DNA from: Alishewanella metallidurans
Lineage (GTDB): Bacteria > Pseudomonadota > Gammaproteobacteria > Enterobacterales > Alteromonadaceae
Reading direction: 5' to 3'
DNA: 64,000 bases
Assembly: GCF_036983985.1 (NCBI RefSeq)
Contig: NZ_JALAHQ010000005.1
Coordinates: 62,001 to 126,000 of the forward strand
Position numbers and translations under genes: made by a program. The notes below the pieces were generated by a model. It did not search any database, had not been told where the DNA came from, and saw nothing but the letters and a program-made list of their open reading frames with translations. Shown here one piece after another: positions 1 through 8,526 of the stretch. Within the stretch, counting starts at the first letter, position 1. Each line of letters opens with the position of its first letter.

Positions 1-1
1 T

Positions 2-313
2 GACAGCATGGAAAGCCAGGCTTTAGAGCAGCTAGGTTTAGCTGCGATACCGGCTAGCTCAAGCAAGAGTATGACAGGTCATACTCTTGGGGCGGCTGGT
101 GCAATTGAAGCCGCCCTGTGCTGGTTAACGTTATCAGAGTATAATACTGGCCAAAATTTAATTCCGCATTGCTGGGATCAGCAGTCAGACCCTAAATTGC
201 CAGCATTACATTTAGTTGCGCCACGGCAACAGCGGGCGGCACAATACTGCTTATCTAACTCATTTGCGTTTGGCGGCAATAATATGGCTTTAATTCTTGG
301 TAAAACAATATGA
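2..313 (+). CDS. apeO: beta-ketoacyl-ACP synthase, C-terminal part (aryl polyene type, ApeO-like)
   Basis: Only the C-terminal ~103 residues are present; the reading frame is open to the left edge, so the gene starts outside the window. The fragment holds the ketosynthase C-terminal signature: an SSKSMTGHTLGAAG segment with the second catalytic histidine, then SNSFAFGGNN near the end, as in FabB/FabF-type enzymes. Such enzymes condense malonyl-ACP with an acyl chain. The next three genes (dehydratase, ketoreductase, second ketosynthase) follow with 4-base or smaller junctions, which matches the apeO-P-Q-R order of aryl polyene clusters. The apeO name is inferred from that order; flexirubin-like clusters share the same enzymes. 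Confidence 0.75.
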   Translation, partial: DSMESQALEQLGLAAIPASSSKSMTGHTLGAAGAIEAALCWLTLSEYNTGQNLIPHCWDQQSDPKLPALHLVAPRQQRAAQYCLSNSFAFGGNNMALILGKTI

Positions 314-762
314 TAACAGGTTATAGCATTGAGCAAGTATTGCCGCATAGGGCACCGATGATCCTGCTTAATCGCTTTGTTGAGGCCGGGACTGACTACG
401 GTATTTGTAGTATAACAATCTCTGAAAATAGTCCGTTTTACGATGTTGCTCGCGCAGCGGTGCCGGCCTATGTTGGCATTGAGTATATGGCGCAGACTAT
501 TGCCGCTTATGCCGGAGCAAATCGACTAGTTGCAGGTGGGCAGGTTAAAATTGGTTTTTTACTTGGTTGCCGTAAATATCAACCGCTGGTAACGGAATTT
601 ACGTTGGGTACAGAATTAACAGTTCATGCCACTCAGTTAGTTATGGAGTCTTCTGGTTTAAGTGTGTTTGAATGTAGTATTAGCGATCAACAGCAAGTAT
701 TAGTAACTGCACGGCTTAATGTGTTTGAACCTGAAGATCATCAGACGTGGCTAACGGAGTAG
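310..762 (+). CDS. apeP: hot-dog fold 3-hydroxyacyl-ACP dehydratase (ApeP-like)
   Basis: A 150-residue single-domain protein that starts inside the stop region of the preceding ketosynthase (ATGA overlap), so the two are translationally coupled. The N-terminal LPHRAPMILLNR resembles the conserved histidine region of FabZ/FabA-type dehydratases. A VPAYVGIEYMAQTIAAYAG segment near residues 54-72 fits the central hot-dog helix. The expected role is removing water from a 3-hydroxyacyl-ACP so that conjugated double bonds accumulate in a polyene chain. It lies between a ketosynthase and a ketoreductase, as ApeP does. A generic FabZ-like thioesterase/dehydratase is the alternative reading. Confidence 0.75.
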   Translation: MITGYSIEQVLPHRAPMILLNRFVEAGTDYGICSITISENSPFYDVARAAVPAYVGIEYMAQTIAAYAGANRLVAGGQVKIGFLLGCRKYQPLVTEFTLGTELTVHATQLVMESSGLSVFECSISDQQQVLVTARLNVFEPEDHQTWLTE

Positions 763-764
763 TA

Positions 765-1487
765 ATGAAAAGAGTATTAGTCACCGGCTCGAGCCGAGGT
801 ATTGGTAAAGCTATCGCTTTGCATTTGGCGGAACAAGGCTTTGATATTGCAGTGCACTGTCGTTCCGGTCGCGATAGTGCAGAAAGCGTAGCAGCAAGTA
901 TTCGTGAGCTTGGCCGTCAGGCGCAGATATTGCAGTTTGATGTCGCTGACCGCGCAGCGGCAAGGGCAGCACTAGAGCAGGATATGGCCGAAAATGGCGC
1001 CTATTATGGTGTAGTCTGTAATGCAGGCATTACCCGTGATGGCGCTTTTCCTGCTTTAACAGAACAAGATTGGGATCAGGTTATTCATACCAATTTGGAC
1101 GGTTTTTATAATGTGCTGCACCCAACGGTGATGCCGATGATCCAGCTACGTAATGGTGGCCGCATTGTTACTATGGCGTCGGTTTCTGGTATCGCCGGTA
1201 ATCGTGGTCAGGTTAATTATAGCGCCTCAAAAGCCGGCTTAATTGGCGCCACTAAAGCGCTGGCTTTAGAGTTAGCTAAACGAAAAATCACCGTAAACTG
1301 TGTGGCGCCGGGTTTAATTGATACCGACATGGTGCAAGACGTTGCAGCTGATGAAGTAATGAAAATGATTCCATTGCGCCGTGCCGGCACGGCTAATGAA
1401 GTAGCTGCAACCGTCGCATTTTTATTTTCAGAGCCAGCTGCTTATATTACGCGGCAGGTTATTTCGGTAAATGGTGGGTTAGTGTAA
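765..1487 (+). CDS. apeQ: 3-oxoacyl-ACP reductase, SDR family (ApeQ-like)
   Basis: A 240-residue short-chain dehydrogenase related to FabG. The Rossmann signature TGSSRGIG lies at residues 7-14, an NAG motif near 85, and the catalytic YSASK near 151. It should use NADPH to reduce the 3-oxoacyl-ACP made by the neighbouring ketosynthases. I chose the ATG at 765 because GGAG (756-759) precedes it and it lies three bases past the apeP stop; a GTG- or ATG-like start further upstream would overlap apeP. The next ketosynthase begins on the last base of this gene's stop codon. The C-terminal ISVNGGLV is typical of FabG. Confidence 0.8.
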   Translation: MKRVLVTGSSRGIGKAIALHLAEQGFDIAVHCRSGRDSAESVAASIRELGRQAQILQFDVADRAAARAALEQDMAENGAYYGVVCNAGITRDGAFPALTEQDWDQVIHTNLDGFYNVLHPTVMPMIQLRNGGRIVTMASVSGIAGNRGQVNYSASKAGLIGATKALALELAKRKITVNCVAPGLIDTDMVQDVAADEVMKMIPLRRAGTANEVAATVAFLFSEPAAYITRQVISVNGGLV

Positions 1488-2716
1488 TGAAACGAGTGGT
1501 TGTAACGGGCATGTCGGTCATTAGCGCCCTGGGAGATAGCTGGCCTAACTTTAAGCATAAGTTGCGGCAAGGTGAAAATGCTGTATGTAGCATGCCAGAA
1601 TGGAACAAATACAGCAGCATGAGTACGCGATTAGCTGCGCCGGTGCCGCATTTTCAGCGGCCAGCGCACTATTCACGCAAAATGGTACGCTCTATGGGGC
1701 GAGTTTCACTTATGGCGACTCGTAGTACAGAGTTAGCTTTAATTGATGCCGGTTTGTTAGAGCACCCAGCATTAACTGATGGCCGCTGTGGTATTGCCTT
1801 TGGCTCATCAACCGGCAGCACGGAACCAATTTTGGCTTTTGGTCGGATGATGGACACTGGAGATATGTCGGGCGTTACCGCCACCAGTTATATTCAGATG
1901 ATGGCGCACACTACCGCGGTAAATGTTGGCGTGTTTTTTGGTATTAAAGGCCGAGTGTATACCACCAGCTCTGCTTGTACTTCTGGTTCACAGGGTATTG
2001 GCTATGCGTACGAAGCGATTAAGTTTGGCAAACAGCTGCTGATGGTTGCTGGTGGTGCAGAAGAACTTTGTGCAACCGAAGCCGCAGTATTTGATACGTT
2101 ATATGCTACCAGCACTCGCAATGATAGCCCAAAACTAACGCCGCGCCCGTTTGATAAAGCGCGCGATGGTTTAGTTATTGGTGAAGGTTCAGGCACCTTA
2201 ATTCTGGAAGAGTTAGAGCATGCGCTGGCACGTGGCGCGACTATTTATGCTGAATTAGTTGGTTTTGGCTCAAACTCGGATGGGGTGCACGTCACTCAGC
2301 CAACCGATACCACTATGGAGCAAGCTATGCGTTTGGCATTGGCAGATGCTGCTTTGCCAGCTAGTAGCATCGGCTATGTTAATGCCCATGGCACGGCGAC
2401 TGACAAGGGCGATGTAGCAGAAAGCCACGCTACGGCTCGGGTATTTGGTACCAGCATGCCAATCAGTTCGTTAAAAAGTTATCTAGGGCATACCTTGGGT
2501 GCTTGTGGCGCAATTGAAAGCTGGGCCAGCATTATGATGATGCGAGATGGTTGGTTTGCGCCATCATTGAACCTCACCGAAGTTGATCCTGATTGCGCTG
2601 CACTGGATTACATTGTAGAACAAGGGCGCAGCATACATACCAACTATGTGATGACGAATAACTTCGCTTTTGGCGGCATTAATACCTCACTTATTTTTAA
2701 ACGTTGGGATAGCTAG
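1487..2716 (+). CDS. apeR: beta-ketoacyl-ACP synthase (ApeR-like)
   Basis: A full-length 409-residue ketosynthase. It shows the active-site cysteine in TTSSACTSGSQ (about residue 164), the first catalytic histidine in NAHGTATDKGD, and the second in LKSYLGHTLGACGAIE, so the Cys-His-His triad is intact. It would catalyse decarboxylative condensation of malonyl-ACP and should act with the ketoreductase and dehydratase immediately upstream. It overlaps apeQ by one base (TAATG). Two ketosynthases flanking a DH-KR pair is the 3' end of aryl polyene clusters. Its specific role (initiation versus elongation) cannot be told from sequence. Confidence 0.8.
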   Translation: MKRVVVTGMSVISALGDSWPNFKHKLRQGENAVCSMPEWNKYSSMSTRLAAPVPHFQRPAHYSRKMVRSMGRVSLMATRSTELALIDAGLLEHPALTDGRCGIAFGSSTGSTEPILAFGRMMDTGDMSGVTATSYIQMMAHTTAVNVGVFFGIKGRVYTTSSACTSGSQGIGYAYEAIKFGKQLLMVAGGAEELCATEAAVFDTLYATSTRNDSPKLTPRPFDKARDGLVIGEGSGTLILEELEHALARGATIYAELVGFGSNSDGVHVTQPTDTTMEQAMRLALADAALPASSIGYVNAHGTATDKGDVAESHATARVFGTSMPISSLKSYLGHTLGACGAIESWASIMMMRDGWFAPSLNLTEVDPDCAALDYIVEQGRSIHTNYVMTNNFAFGGINTSLIFKRWDS

Positions 2717-2719
2717 TAA

Positions 2720-3562
2720 GTGACCGTGCGCAGTTATGTGCTTTGCTGCCTTAGCGTAATGCTCTACGTAGCTTTACCTAATTACGTGCAGGCTGCAGCA
2801 GAACAAGCAACGGCAACTAAGCCCTCATTTGCTATTGGCATTGGTGCTACCTACGCTCAGCTGCCTGATTATCTTGGCTCGGCCGTAAATCAGCATTACT
2901 TGCTGCCATTTCCCTACATTGTTTATCAAAGTGATAAAGTTAAACTTAATCAGACTGAAGCTATAGGTGAATTGTTTCAAAGTGGAGCTTGGTCTTTAAG
3001 TTTAAGCATGGCTGGGGCGCTACGAGTAAATAGCGCTGACAACCCCTACCGTCAAGGCATGCCTGATCTACTATGGATCGGCGAGATAGGGCCGACTTTG
3101 GATTATAATATTAGCCAAACAAATACTAGTCAGTTGGCGTTACGAATACCGCTAAGAAAAGCAGTTGCAACTGATTTGCAACATTGGCAAAGTGTCGGTT
3201 GGCGTTTAGAGCCGCATATTCGTTGGCATAAATCGTTAACTAATCGAGTGCAATTGAGCAGTCAGCTAGCCGGAATTTGGAGTACAGCGCAGTATCATCA
3301 GTATTTATATGGTGTTGAGCCGCTTTATGCAACCGAGCAGCGCCACGAATATCGTGCGGTTGACGGTTTTTCTGGTTGGCGCTTATCGAGTGGTTTAAGC
3401 TGGCGTTATAAAAGTTGGTGGTTGGGTGGCTTTGCCCGTTATGATAATTTACAACAGGCAAGCTTTCGCGATAGTCCATTAGTGCAGCGTCGGCATAATG
3501 TCAGCTTTGGTTTGGCCTTCGCCTGGATTTTTAATCAACAAGGAGTTATTTATGAAAACTAA
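2720..3562 (+). CDS. MipA/OmpV-family outer membrane protein
   Basis: A 280-residue exported protein that starts at a GTG three bases after the ketosynthase stop. An N-terminal signal peptide (hydrophobic stretch to about residue 25, ending VQAA) is followed by an IGIGATYAQLPDYLGS segment characteristic of MipA/OmpV proteins. Alternating aromatic beta-strand repeats run to a C-terminal FAWIF strand. The family are small outer-membrane barrels, some acting as scaffolds for murein synthesis. The tight spacing suggests co-transcription with the polyene genes. Aryl polyenes sit in the outer membrane, so a link is plausible but unproven. Confidence 0.65.
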   Translation: MTVRSYVLCCLSVMLYVALPNYVQAAAEQATATKPSFAIGIGATYAQLPDYLGSAVNQHYLLPFPYIVYQSDKVKLNQTEAIGELFQSGAWSLSLSMAGALRVNSADNPYRQGMPDLLWIGEIGPTLDYNISQTNTSQLALRIPLRKAVATDLQHWQSVGWRLEPHIRWHKSLTNRVQLSSQLAGIWSTAQYHQYLYGVEPLYATEQRHEYRAVDGFSGWRLSSGLSWRYKSWWLGGFARYDNLQQASFRDSPLVQRRHNVSFGLAFAWIFNQQGVIYEN

Positions 3563-3986
3563 GTTAATACTAGCAGCTGCAATAAGCACTGTTTTTTTAT
3601 GCGGTACAGCATCAGCGCGTGACTCGGTAACTACGTTACCTCTAGCCGATATCATTGGCACGGATAAAGCCAAGTCGGCATTACTAGATGTGCCATTTTA
3701 CTTTGCTGGACAAAAACACGCTAAAGTAACGAGCACTTGGGGTGATGTCAGCACTAATAAAAAGACTAATGCGGTAGGGAAATCTGATGCAGAAGCCTGT
3801 CAGTGGGTATTATTATCAGCAATTAAAGCGTTGCAAGAAGCTGCAACCAAGCGTGGTTATGATGCGGTAGTGAATATTCGTTCTAACTATAAAAATAATG
3901 AATTTACTAGCGCTACAGAGTTTCAATGCGGTGCTGGCAGCATTATGGCCGGCGTGGCGTTAAAAGGTGAGCTAGTTAAGTTCTAA
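3552..3986 (+). CDS. small secreted protein of unknown function
   Basis: A 144-residue protein with a clear signal peptide (hydrophobic core to about residue 17, then ASA). I chose the ATG at 3552 because AAGGAG at 3540-3545 precedes it; this makes it overlap the end of the MipA-like gene by 11 bases. The mature part contains two cysteines (in EACQWV and FQCGAG), a basic RGYDAVVNIRSNYKN segment, and a glycine-rich C-terminus, resembling a group often mislabelled as excinuclease ATPase subunit. No catalytic motif is visible and no ATP-binding loop exists, so that label should not be trusted. Its function is unknown; the position suggests co-expression with the upstream operon. Confidence 0.6.
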   Translation: MKTKLILAAAISTVFLCGTASARDSVTTLPLADIIGTDKAKSALLDVPFYFAGQKHAKVTSTWGDVSTNKKTNAVGKSDAEACQWVLLSAIKALQEAATKRGYDAVVNIRSNYKNNEFTSATEFQCGAGSIMAGVALKGELVKF

Positions 3987-3999
3987 GTAAGATTACATT

Positions 4000-4029
4000 A
4001 AAAACGCCGCTAGTTTAGCGGCGTTTTTT
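4000..4029. terminator. bidirectional rho-independent terminator
   Basis: A perfect stem ACGCCGCTA/TAGCGGCGT with a three-base loop is flanked by A-rich sequence on the left and a T run on the right. It can therefore stop both the plus-strand polyene/MipA transcript and the minus-strand START-domain gene, whose stop codon lies inside it. Confidence 0.85.
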
Positions 4030-4671
4030 ATCGCTAATTATAATGCCAGGATAAGGCCGCTGATAGTGCGGTAACATTTTAGCGAGATTAATAAAGGTTT
4101 TTAGCACAGAGCTTAACGCTACACGGTTGACAATAAAATGCGGTAAATTGCCGGCAGGGTCTGCTTGGCCTCGATATTGAATTAACACTACACCATTAGG
4201 CTCTGGTGTTAGCACCCACTGCGACTTAACCTGCTGCATTCGTACATAGCCTTTAACGGGCGGGTACTGCTGACCAACATCAGTTACTTGCAGGGTTAAC
4301 ACTCCGTCACTATTTTGTGACCAAGTTGATTGCGTTACCATATCGCGTGATGACACTGGCCATATCGCTTTGAAATAAGTGTGCACTATCTTGCTGTGTT
4401 CTGCCGCAGAGCTGATTATTTCAACCCGCTCTGCATTTTCAACCCAATGGCTAATTGCGTCAGTATCATTGAGTAAATGTAAAAAAGCACCAAGGTTAGA
4501 GGTAAGACGTACTTGAGCACGGATTTCTAGCAGGCTAGTATCTAGTCGACGATATTCAACAGTAACCTGCTCTTTGGTTTTATAGTGCAACCAATCAGCA
4601 GCCTGCCCACTAACTGCAAAAAACAATGAAAAAAACACTAAGCTAAAACAGGCATTTAAGCTAAAGCGCAT
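4015..4671 (-). CDS. exported START-domain (lipid-binding) protein
   Basis: A 218-residue protein with a signal peptide (to about residue 24, SGQAA). The rest reads as a START/SRPBCC lipid-binding domain: an LTSNLGAFLHLLNDTDAISHWV stretch early on, an FKAIWPVSSRDM core motif, and a long C-terminal helix. Proteobacterial exported START proteins of this size are common but poorly characterised; they probably bind a hydrophobic ligand in the periplasm. It begins directly after rsuA with no gap, so the two are probably co-transcribed. No enzyme activity is indicated. Confidence 0.75.
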   Translation of the reverse strand: MRFSLNACFSLVFFSLFFAVSGQAADWLHYKTKEQVTVEYRRLDTSLLEIRAQVRLTSNLGAFLHLLNDTDAISHWVENAERVEIISSAAEHSKIVHTYFKAIWPVSSRDMVTQSTWSQNSDGVLTLQVTDVGQQYPPVKGYVRMQQVKSQWVLTPEPNGVVLIQYRGQADPAGNLPHFIVNRVALSSVLKTFINLAKMLPHYQRPYPGIIISDKKRR

Positions 4672-5370
4672 CTATTTTACCTGCAACAACTTTAACTGCT
4701 GAGATGTTAGCTCGCGGTATTCACCTTCAGCTAAATCATCTGGTAACTGTATGCCGCCAATTTTCTCGCGATGCAGTTGCACTACTTTGTTGCCAATTGC
4801 AGCAAACATGCGTTTAACCTGATGGTAGCGGCCTTCTTGAATAGTAAGCAGCGCTTCGCATTCGCCAATAATTTCTAGCGTAGCCGGTAGTGTTATGTTT
4901 TTTTCATTACGCAGCATAATGCCATCGGCAAACTGTTGCACCGCACTGGCGGGAATTGGGTCGGCTGTCCAAGCGCGATAGGTTTTGGCCACATGATGCT
5001 TGGGGCTACTAATACGATGCGACCACTGGCCGTCGTCGGTAATTAGCACTAAACCTGTGGTATCTAAATCTAGCCGACCAACGGTGTGCAGCCGCTCGAT
5101 TATTGGCTCATCCATTAGTGTAAATACGGTTGGATGGTCCGGATCATCGGTAGAGCAGACATAGCCATCCGGCTTATGCAGCATAAAGTAGCGCAAGCCA
5201 ATAATGTTAATTGGTTTGCCGTCTAAGCAAACCGCATCGTGTTCTTTAACCTGTAAAGCTGCTTGCTTTACCTTATCGCCATTTAATGTCACTAAACCTT
5301 GGCGGATCACCTTGCCTGCTTGGCTACGAGTTAGGCCTGTGCTGTCACATATAAACTTATCTAAACGCAT
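4672..5370 (-). CDS. rsuA: 16S rRNA pseudouridine(516) synthase RsuA
   Basis: A 232-residue protein, the usual RsuA length. An N-terminal S4 RNA-binding domain (MRLDKFICDSTGLTRSQAGK) is followed by the synthase domain with GRLDLDTTGL around residues 98-106, whose first aspartate (D101) is the expected catalytic nucleophile. An RYHQVKRMFA segment near the C-terminus is conserved in the RsuA/RluB/E/F family. It isomerises U516 of 16S rRNA during small-subunit assembly. Length and S4 domain favour RsuA over RluE, which lacks S4. It is followed directly by the START-domain gene. Confidence 0.88.
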   Translation of the reverse strand: MRLDKFICDSTGLTRSQAGKVIRQGLVTLNGDKVKQAALQVKEHDAVCLDGKPINIIGLRYFMLHKPDGYVCSTDDPDHPTVFTLMDEPIIERLHTVGRLDLDTTGLVLITDDGQWSHRISSPKHHVAKTYRAWTADPIPASAVQQFADGIMLRNEKNITLPATLEIIGECEALLTIQEGRYHQVKRMFAAIGNKVVQLHREKIGGIQLPDDLAEGEYRELTSQQLKLLQVK

Positions 5371-5430
5371 GCGTTATACAACCATAAATCACCGATATTA
5401 ATAGCGTTTAGTGTACCCGACTGTTGGGTA

Positions 5431-6192
5431 TTAGTCTTGTAATGCCGAAACCATAAAGTTAGGGTTTAGTAAGTTTTCGCGCTGATATACCTTGCTGCTA
5501 ATGCCGGTAAAGCTGACGCTAGCCCCGGCTTCTAAGGCGATAATATGGCCTGCGCCGGTATCCCATTGCATGGTGGGGCCAAAGCGCGGATACACATCAG
5601 CGGCGCCTTCTGCTACTAAACAAAATTTTAGCGAGCTGCCTACTGGTACCATTTCGTGCTGAGCAAATTGAGCTAAATACTCCGCTAGATCAGGGCTTGG
5701 ATGGCTGCGACTGCCAACTACGCGAATAACCTTACCGGGAATACTTACTTTTGCTGCGGTAATACCCGTAGCAGTTTTAACAAAAGCACCTGCGCCTTTG
5801 CTGGCGTAGTAGGTTTTGTTCAGTACCGGGGCATAAATTACGCCCAATATTGGCTCGCCGTGCTCAATAAGGGCGATGTTTACTGTAAATTCGCCATTAC
5901 GTTTAATAAATTCTTTAGTGCCATCTAGCGGGTCGACTAGCCAGTAACGCTGCCAAGTTTGACGAATATCCCAGCTAATATCTGCCGCTTCTTCCGAGAG
6001 AATAGGTAATTCTGGTGTGAGTTTGCTTAAGGCGTTAACAATTAACTGATGTGCAGCTAAATCGGCGGCGGTAAGCGGTGACTGGTCGGTTTTATCAGTA
6101 ATATTAAAGGCCACATTATCTTGCTGATAAATAGCCATAATGGCATGCCCAGCTTGCTCGGCAATGTTAATAACCTTAGGTAAGTAGTTCAT
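5431..6192 (-). CDS. cysQ: 3'(2'),5'-bisphosphate nucleotidase CysQ
   Basis: A 253-residue inositol-monophosphatase-fold enzyme. The metal-binding motifs are intact: SEEA at residues 66-69, DPLDGTKEF at 87-95, and WDTGAGH near 210. It hydrolyses 3'-phosphoadenosine 5'-phosphate (PAP), the by-product of PAPS reduction, to AMP. It directly follows cysC (stop and start adjoining at 6192/6193), which places PAP recycling in the same transcript as PAPS synthesis. It is the last gene of the minus-strand sulfate block that begins at cysG. Confidence 0.9.
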   Translation of the reverse strand: MNYLPKVINIAEQAGHAIMAIYQQDNVAFNITDKTDQSPLTAADLAAHQLIVNALSKLTPELPILSEEAADISWDIRQTWQRYWLVDPLDGTKEFIKRNGEFTVNIALIEHGEPILGVIYAPVLNKTYYASKGAGAFVKTATGITAAKVSIPGKVIRVVGSRSHPSPDLAEYLAQFAQHEMVPVGSSLKFCLVAEGAADVYPRFGPTMQWDTGAGHIIALEAGASVSFTGISSKVYQRENLLNPNFMVSALQD

Positions 6193-6792
6193 TTAGTTAA
6201 TAATGCCCTTTTGTGTCAGCAGCTGCAGCAGTTGCTGCACGCTGTCTTGTAACGAGGTTACCGATGTATCTAGTACTAAATCGGCAGCTTTAGGTGCTTC
6301 GTAGGGATCCGAAATGCCGGTAAACTGGCTTAGTTCACCGGCACGGGCTTTCTTGTATAAGCCTTTAACATCGCGCTGCTCGCATACGTTTAGCGGCGTG
6401 GCAATATGTACTTCAATAAACTTACCTTGCGGTATCAAGCTTTTTACCAGCTCACGTTGCGCACGGTACGGCGAAATAAAGGCACTAAGCACTAATAAGC
6501 CGGCATCAGCCATTAGCCCAGCTACAGCGCCAACGCGGCGTAGGCTTTCCGTACGATCTGTGGCACTAAAGCCTAAATCGGCACATAGGCCATGGCGCAC
6601 ATTGTCGCCATCAAGCAAATAGGTGTGTTTACCTTGCATTGCTAAAGCCTGCTCTAATGCATTGGCTACAGAAGATTTACCCGAACCAGATAAACCAGTA
6701 AACCAAATTACTGCACTTTTATGACCAAGTAATGCCTCACGCTGCGCACTATTAACATCAAGTTGTTGCCATTTTATATTGTTATTAGTCAT
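6193..6792 (-). CDS. cysC: adenylyl-sulfate kinase CysC
   Basis: A 199-residue APS kinase. The P-loop GLSGSGKS is at residues 33-40, an LDGDNVRHGL substrate motif follows near 60-69, and FISPYRAQR near 105 is the conserved region around the lid. It phosphorylates APS with ATP to give PAPS, the substrate for the cysH product encoded in the second cys block. It sits between the permease and cysQ in one transcript with 12 bases or less at the junctions. Confidence 0.92.
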   Translation of the reverse strand: MTNNNIKWQQLDVNSAQREALLGHKSAVIWFTGLSGSGKSSVANALEQALAMQGKHTYLLDGDNVRHGLCADLGFSATDRTESLRRVGAVAGLMADAGLLVLSAFISPYRAQRELVKSLIPQGKFIEVHIATPLNVCEQRDVKGLYKKARAGELSQFTGISDPYEAPKAADLVLDTSVTSLQDSVQQLLQLLTQKGIIN

Positions 6793-6804
6793 GCTTTTAG
6801 CCGG

Positions 6805-8526
6805 TTAAAAGGGATAAATTAACGGTAGAAATAACAGCACTACGGCACTGTACGCCAGTACCATGGGTACGCCAAGACGAATATAGTCGCGTAACTGATA
6901 ATTACCTGCCGAGTACACCATTAAATTGGTTTGATAACCAAAGGGTGAAATAAAGCTGGCAGAAGCCCCAAAAGCAACCGCCATAAAAAATGGCACCGGA
7001 TCAACTCCTAAGTTTTGGGCAATGGCATAGGCAATCGGAAACGTTAATGCTGCAGCGGCATTATTAGTTACTAATTCGGTAAATAGCCAGGTGACAACAA
7101 ATACTGCGATTAGCGCACCATAGGCTCCGCTGCCATCAACCCATTGGATTAGTATATTTGCGGTAGCGCTGGCGACACCGGTTTTAATCATTAACTGTGC
7201 TAAGCCAATAGCCGAGCCAACAATAATCCATAGCTCTAATGGAAAACGGTTTTTTAGCTCTTTTATGCTTATTGCTCGCCCAGCAACGTAGGCAAGTAAT
7301 AACACGGGTAAACTTTTAATCAGTGGTACAACGCCAATAATAGATAAAGTGAGTGCAGCTAGAAAACTAAGCAGTACCCAGTTGCTGCGCGTTTTAGGTA
7401 ATGGCGTGCTAATAGATAAGCCATTAACGTAAATAAACTCTTGGTTTAATTGATGCTGCCCTGGGAAATGATCGCCAACAGATAAAATAAGCACATCGCC
7501 TGCGTGCAGCACTAAATCACCTAAGCCACCTTGTAAGCGTTCATGGCCACGGCGCACAGCAATTACCACCGCATCGTATTGATGACGAAAGCGAATTTGT
7601 TTTAAACTTTTACCCACTAAACGTGAACTGTAACTTAGTACGGCTTCTAATAACTCACCTTGTTGTTGATTTTGGCGTAACAGCTCTAAACCGGGAAACT
7701 GCTGTAAGCGTGATACTGCGGCAATATCGCCAACAAAACGTAATTCGTCAGCAGCTTGGATAACCGTTTCTGGTGTTACTGGGCAGATACGTTCTGCACC
7801 ACGTTGAATTTCGGCTAAAAATAACGATTGCAGCTCACGCAGCTGATTTTGTTCGACACTTTTACCAATAAGTTGGCTGTCACTGCGCACATGCGCAGTA
7901 AGGTAATAAGGTGTGCTATCGTTGGTTTGTTCGCGGTTATCCGGCAGCCAATGGCTGCCTATCATTAATACAATAACGCCAGCTACTAGTACCAAAATAC
8001 CCAGCAGAGTAAAGTCAAAAAAGCCTAATACAGGCTCGCCCGCTTGTTCAACAAAGCCGTTAACAATAAGGTTAGTAGAGGTGCCGATTAGTGTTAGCAT
8101 ACCGCCTAAGATGGCACTGTATGATAGCGGTAATAGCAACTTAGAGGCGGCAAAGTGGTTATGATGCCGTAGTGACGACATTAGTGTTGCTACTACCGCA
8201 GTATTATTAATAAAAGCCGACATTAGTGCGCTAGATAAACTTAAGCGGGCGATAACGCTAGTTAAACGCTGGCCTTGAAAGCCACGACTTAGCCAGCTAA
8301 CCAATTGCGATTTTTCAATCGCAATTGACACTGATAGCAGTAATAGCAAAGTAATTAGCGACGGGTTAGCAAAGTTTTGCAGCGCCGCATCTAATGTTAG
8401 CCAGCCGGCTAAATAACTTAATAGCAAGGCGCCACCAAACCACAGCGCTGGCGAGCGTTTACTGAAAATTAGCGCAGCTACTAACACCAATAATAGCGTG
8501 ATAACACCATACTGCTGATACAGCAT
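6805..8526 (-). CDS. SLC13-family anion permease with RCK_C domains (probable sulfate transporter)
   Basis: A 573-residue membrane protein. About five N-terminal transmembrane helices precede a cytoplasmic stretch (roughly residues 205-370) with two TrkA_C/RCK_C-like repeats. More helices follow, including the NNAAAALTFPIA motif typical of the divalent anion:Na+ symporter family. Its place between cysN and cysC makes sulfate the likely substrate, replacing the CysPTWA ABC transporter of enterics. Its ATG overlaps the cysN stop by one base. Substrate assignment is inferred from context; the fold is clear. Confidence 0.8.
   Translation of the reverse strand: MLYQQYGVITLLLVLVAALIFSKRSPALWFGGALLLSYLAGWLTLDAALQNFANPSLITLLLLLSVSIAIEKSQLVSWLSRGFQGQRLTSVIARLSLSSALMSAFINNTAVVATLMSSLRHHNHFAASKLLLPLSYSAILGGMLTLIGTSTNLIVNGFVEQAGEPVLGFFDFTLLGILVLVAGVIVLMIGSHWLPDNREQTNDSTPYYLTAHVRSDSQLIGKSVEQNQLRELQSLFLAEIQRGAERICPVTPETVIQAADELRFVGDIAAVSRLQQFPGLELLRQNQQQGELLEAVLSYSSRLVGKSLKQIRFRHQYDAVVIAVRRGHERLQGGLGDLVLHAGDVLILSVGDHFPGQHQLNQEFIYVNGLSISTPLPKTRSNWVLLSFLAALTLSIIGVVPLIKSLPVLLLAYVAGRAISIKELKNRFPLELWIIVGSAIGLAQLMIKTGVASATANILIQWVDGSGAYGALIAVFVVTWLFTELVTNNAAAALTFPIAYAIAQNLGVDPVPFFMAVAFGASASFISPFGYQTNLMVYSAGNYQLRDYIRLGVPMVLAYSAVVLLFLPLIYPF

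Noticed and set aside
3552..3986. Excinuclease ATPase subunit
   Set aside because: The protein is 144 residues, exported, and has no Walker A or zinc-finger motif of UvrA.
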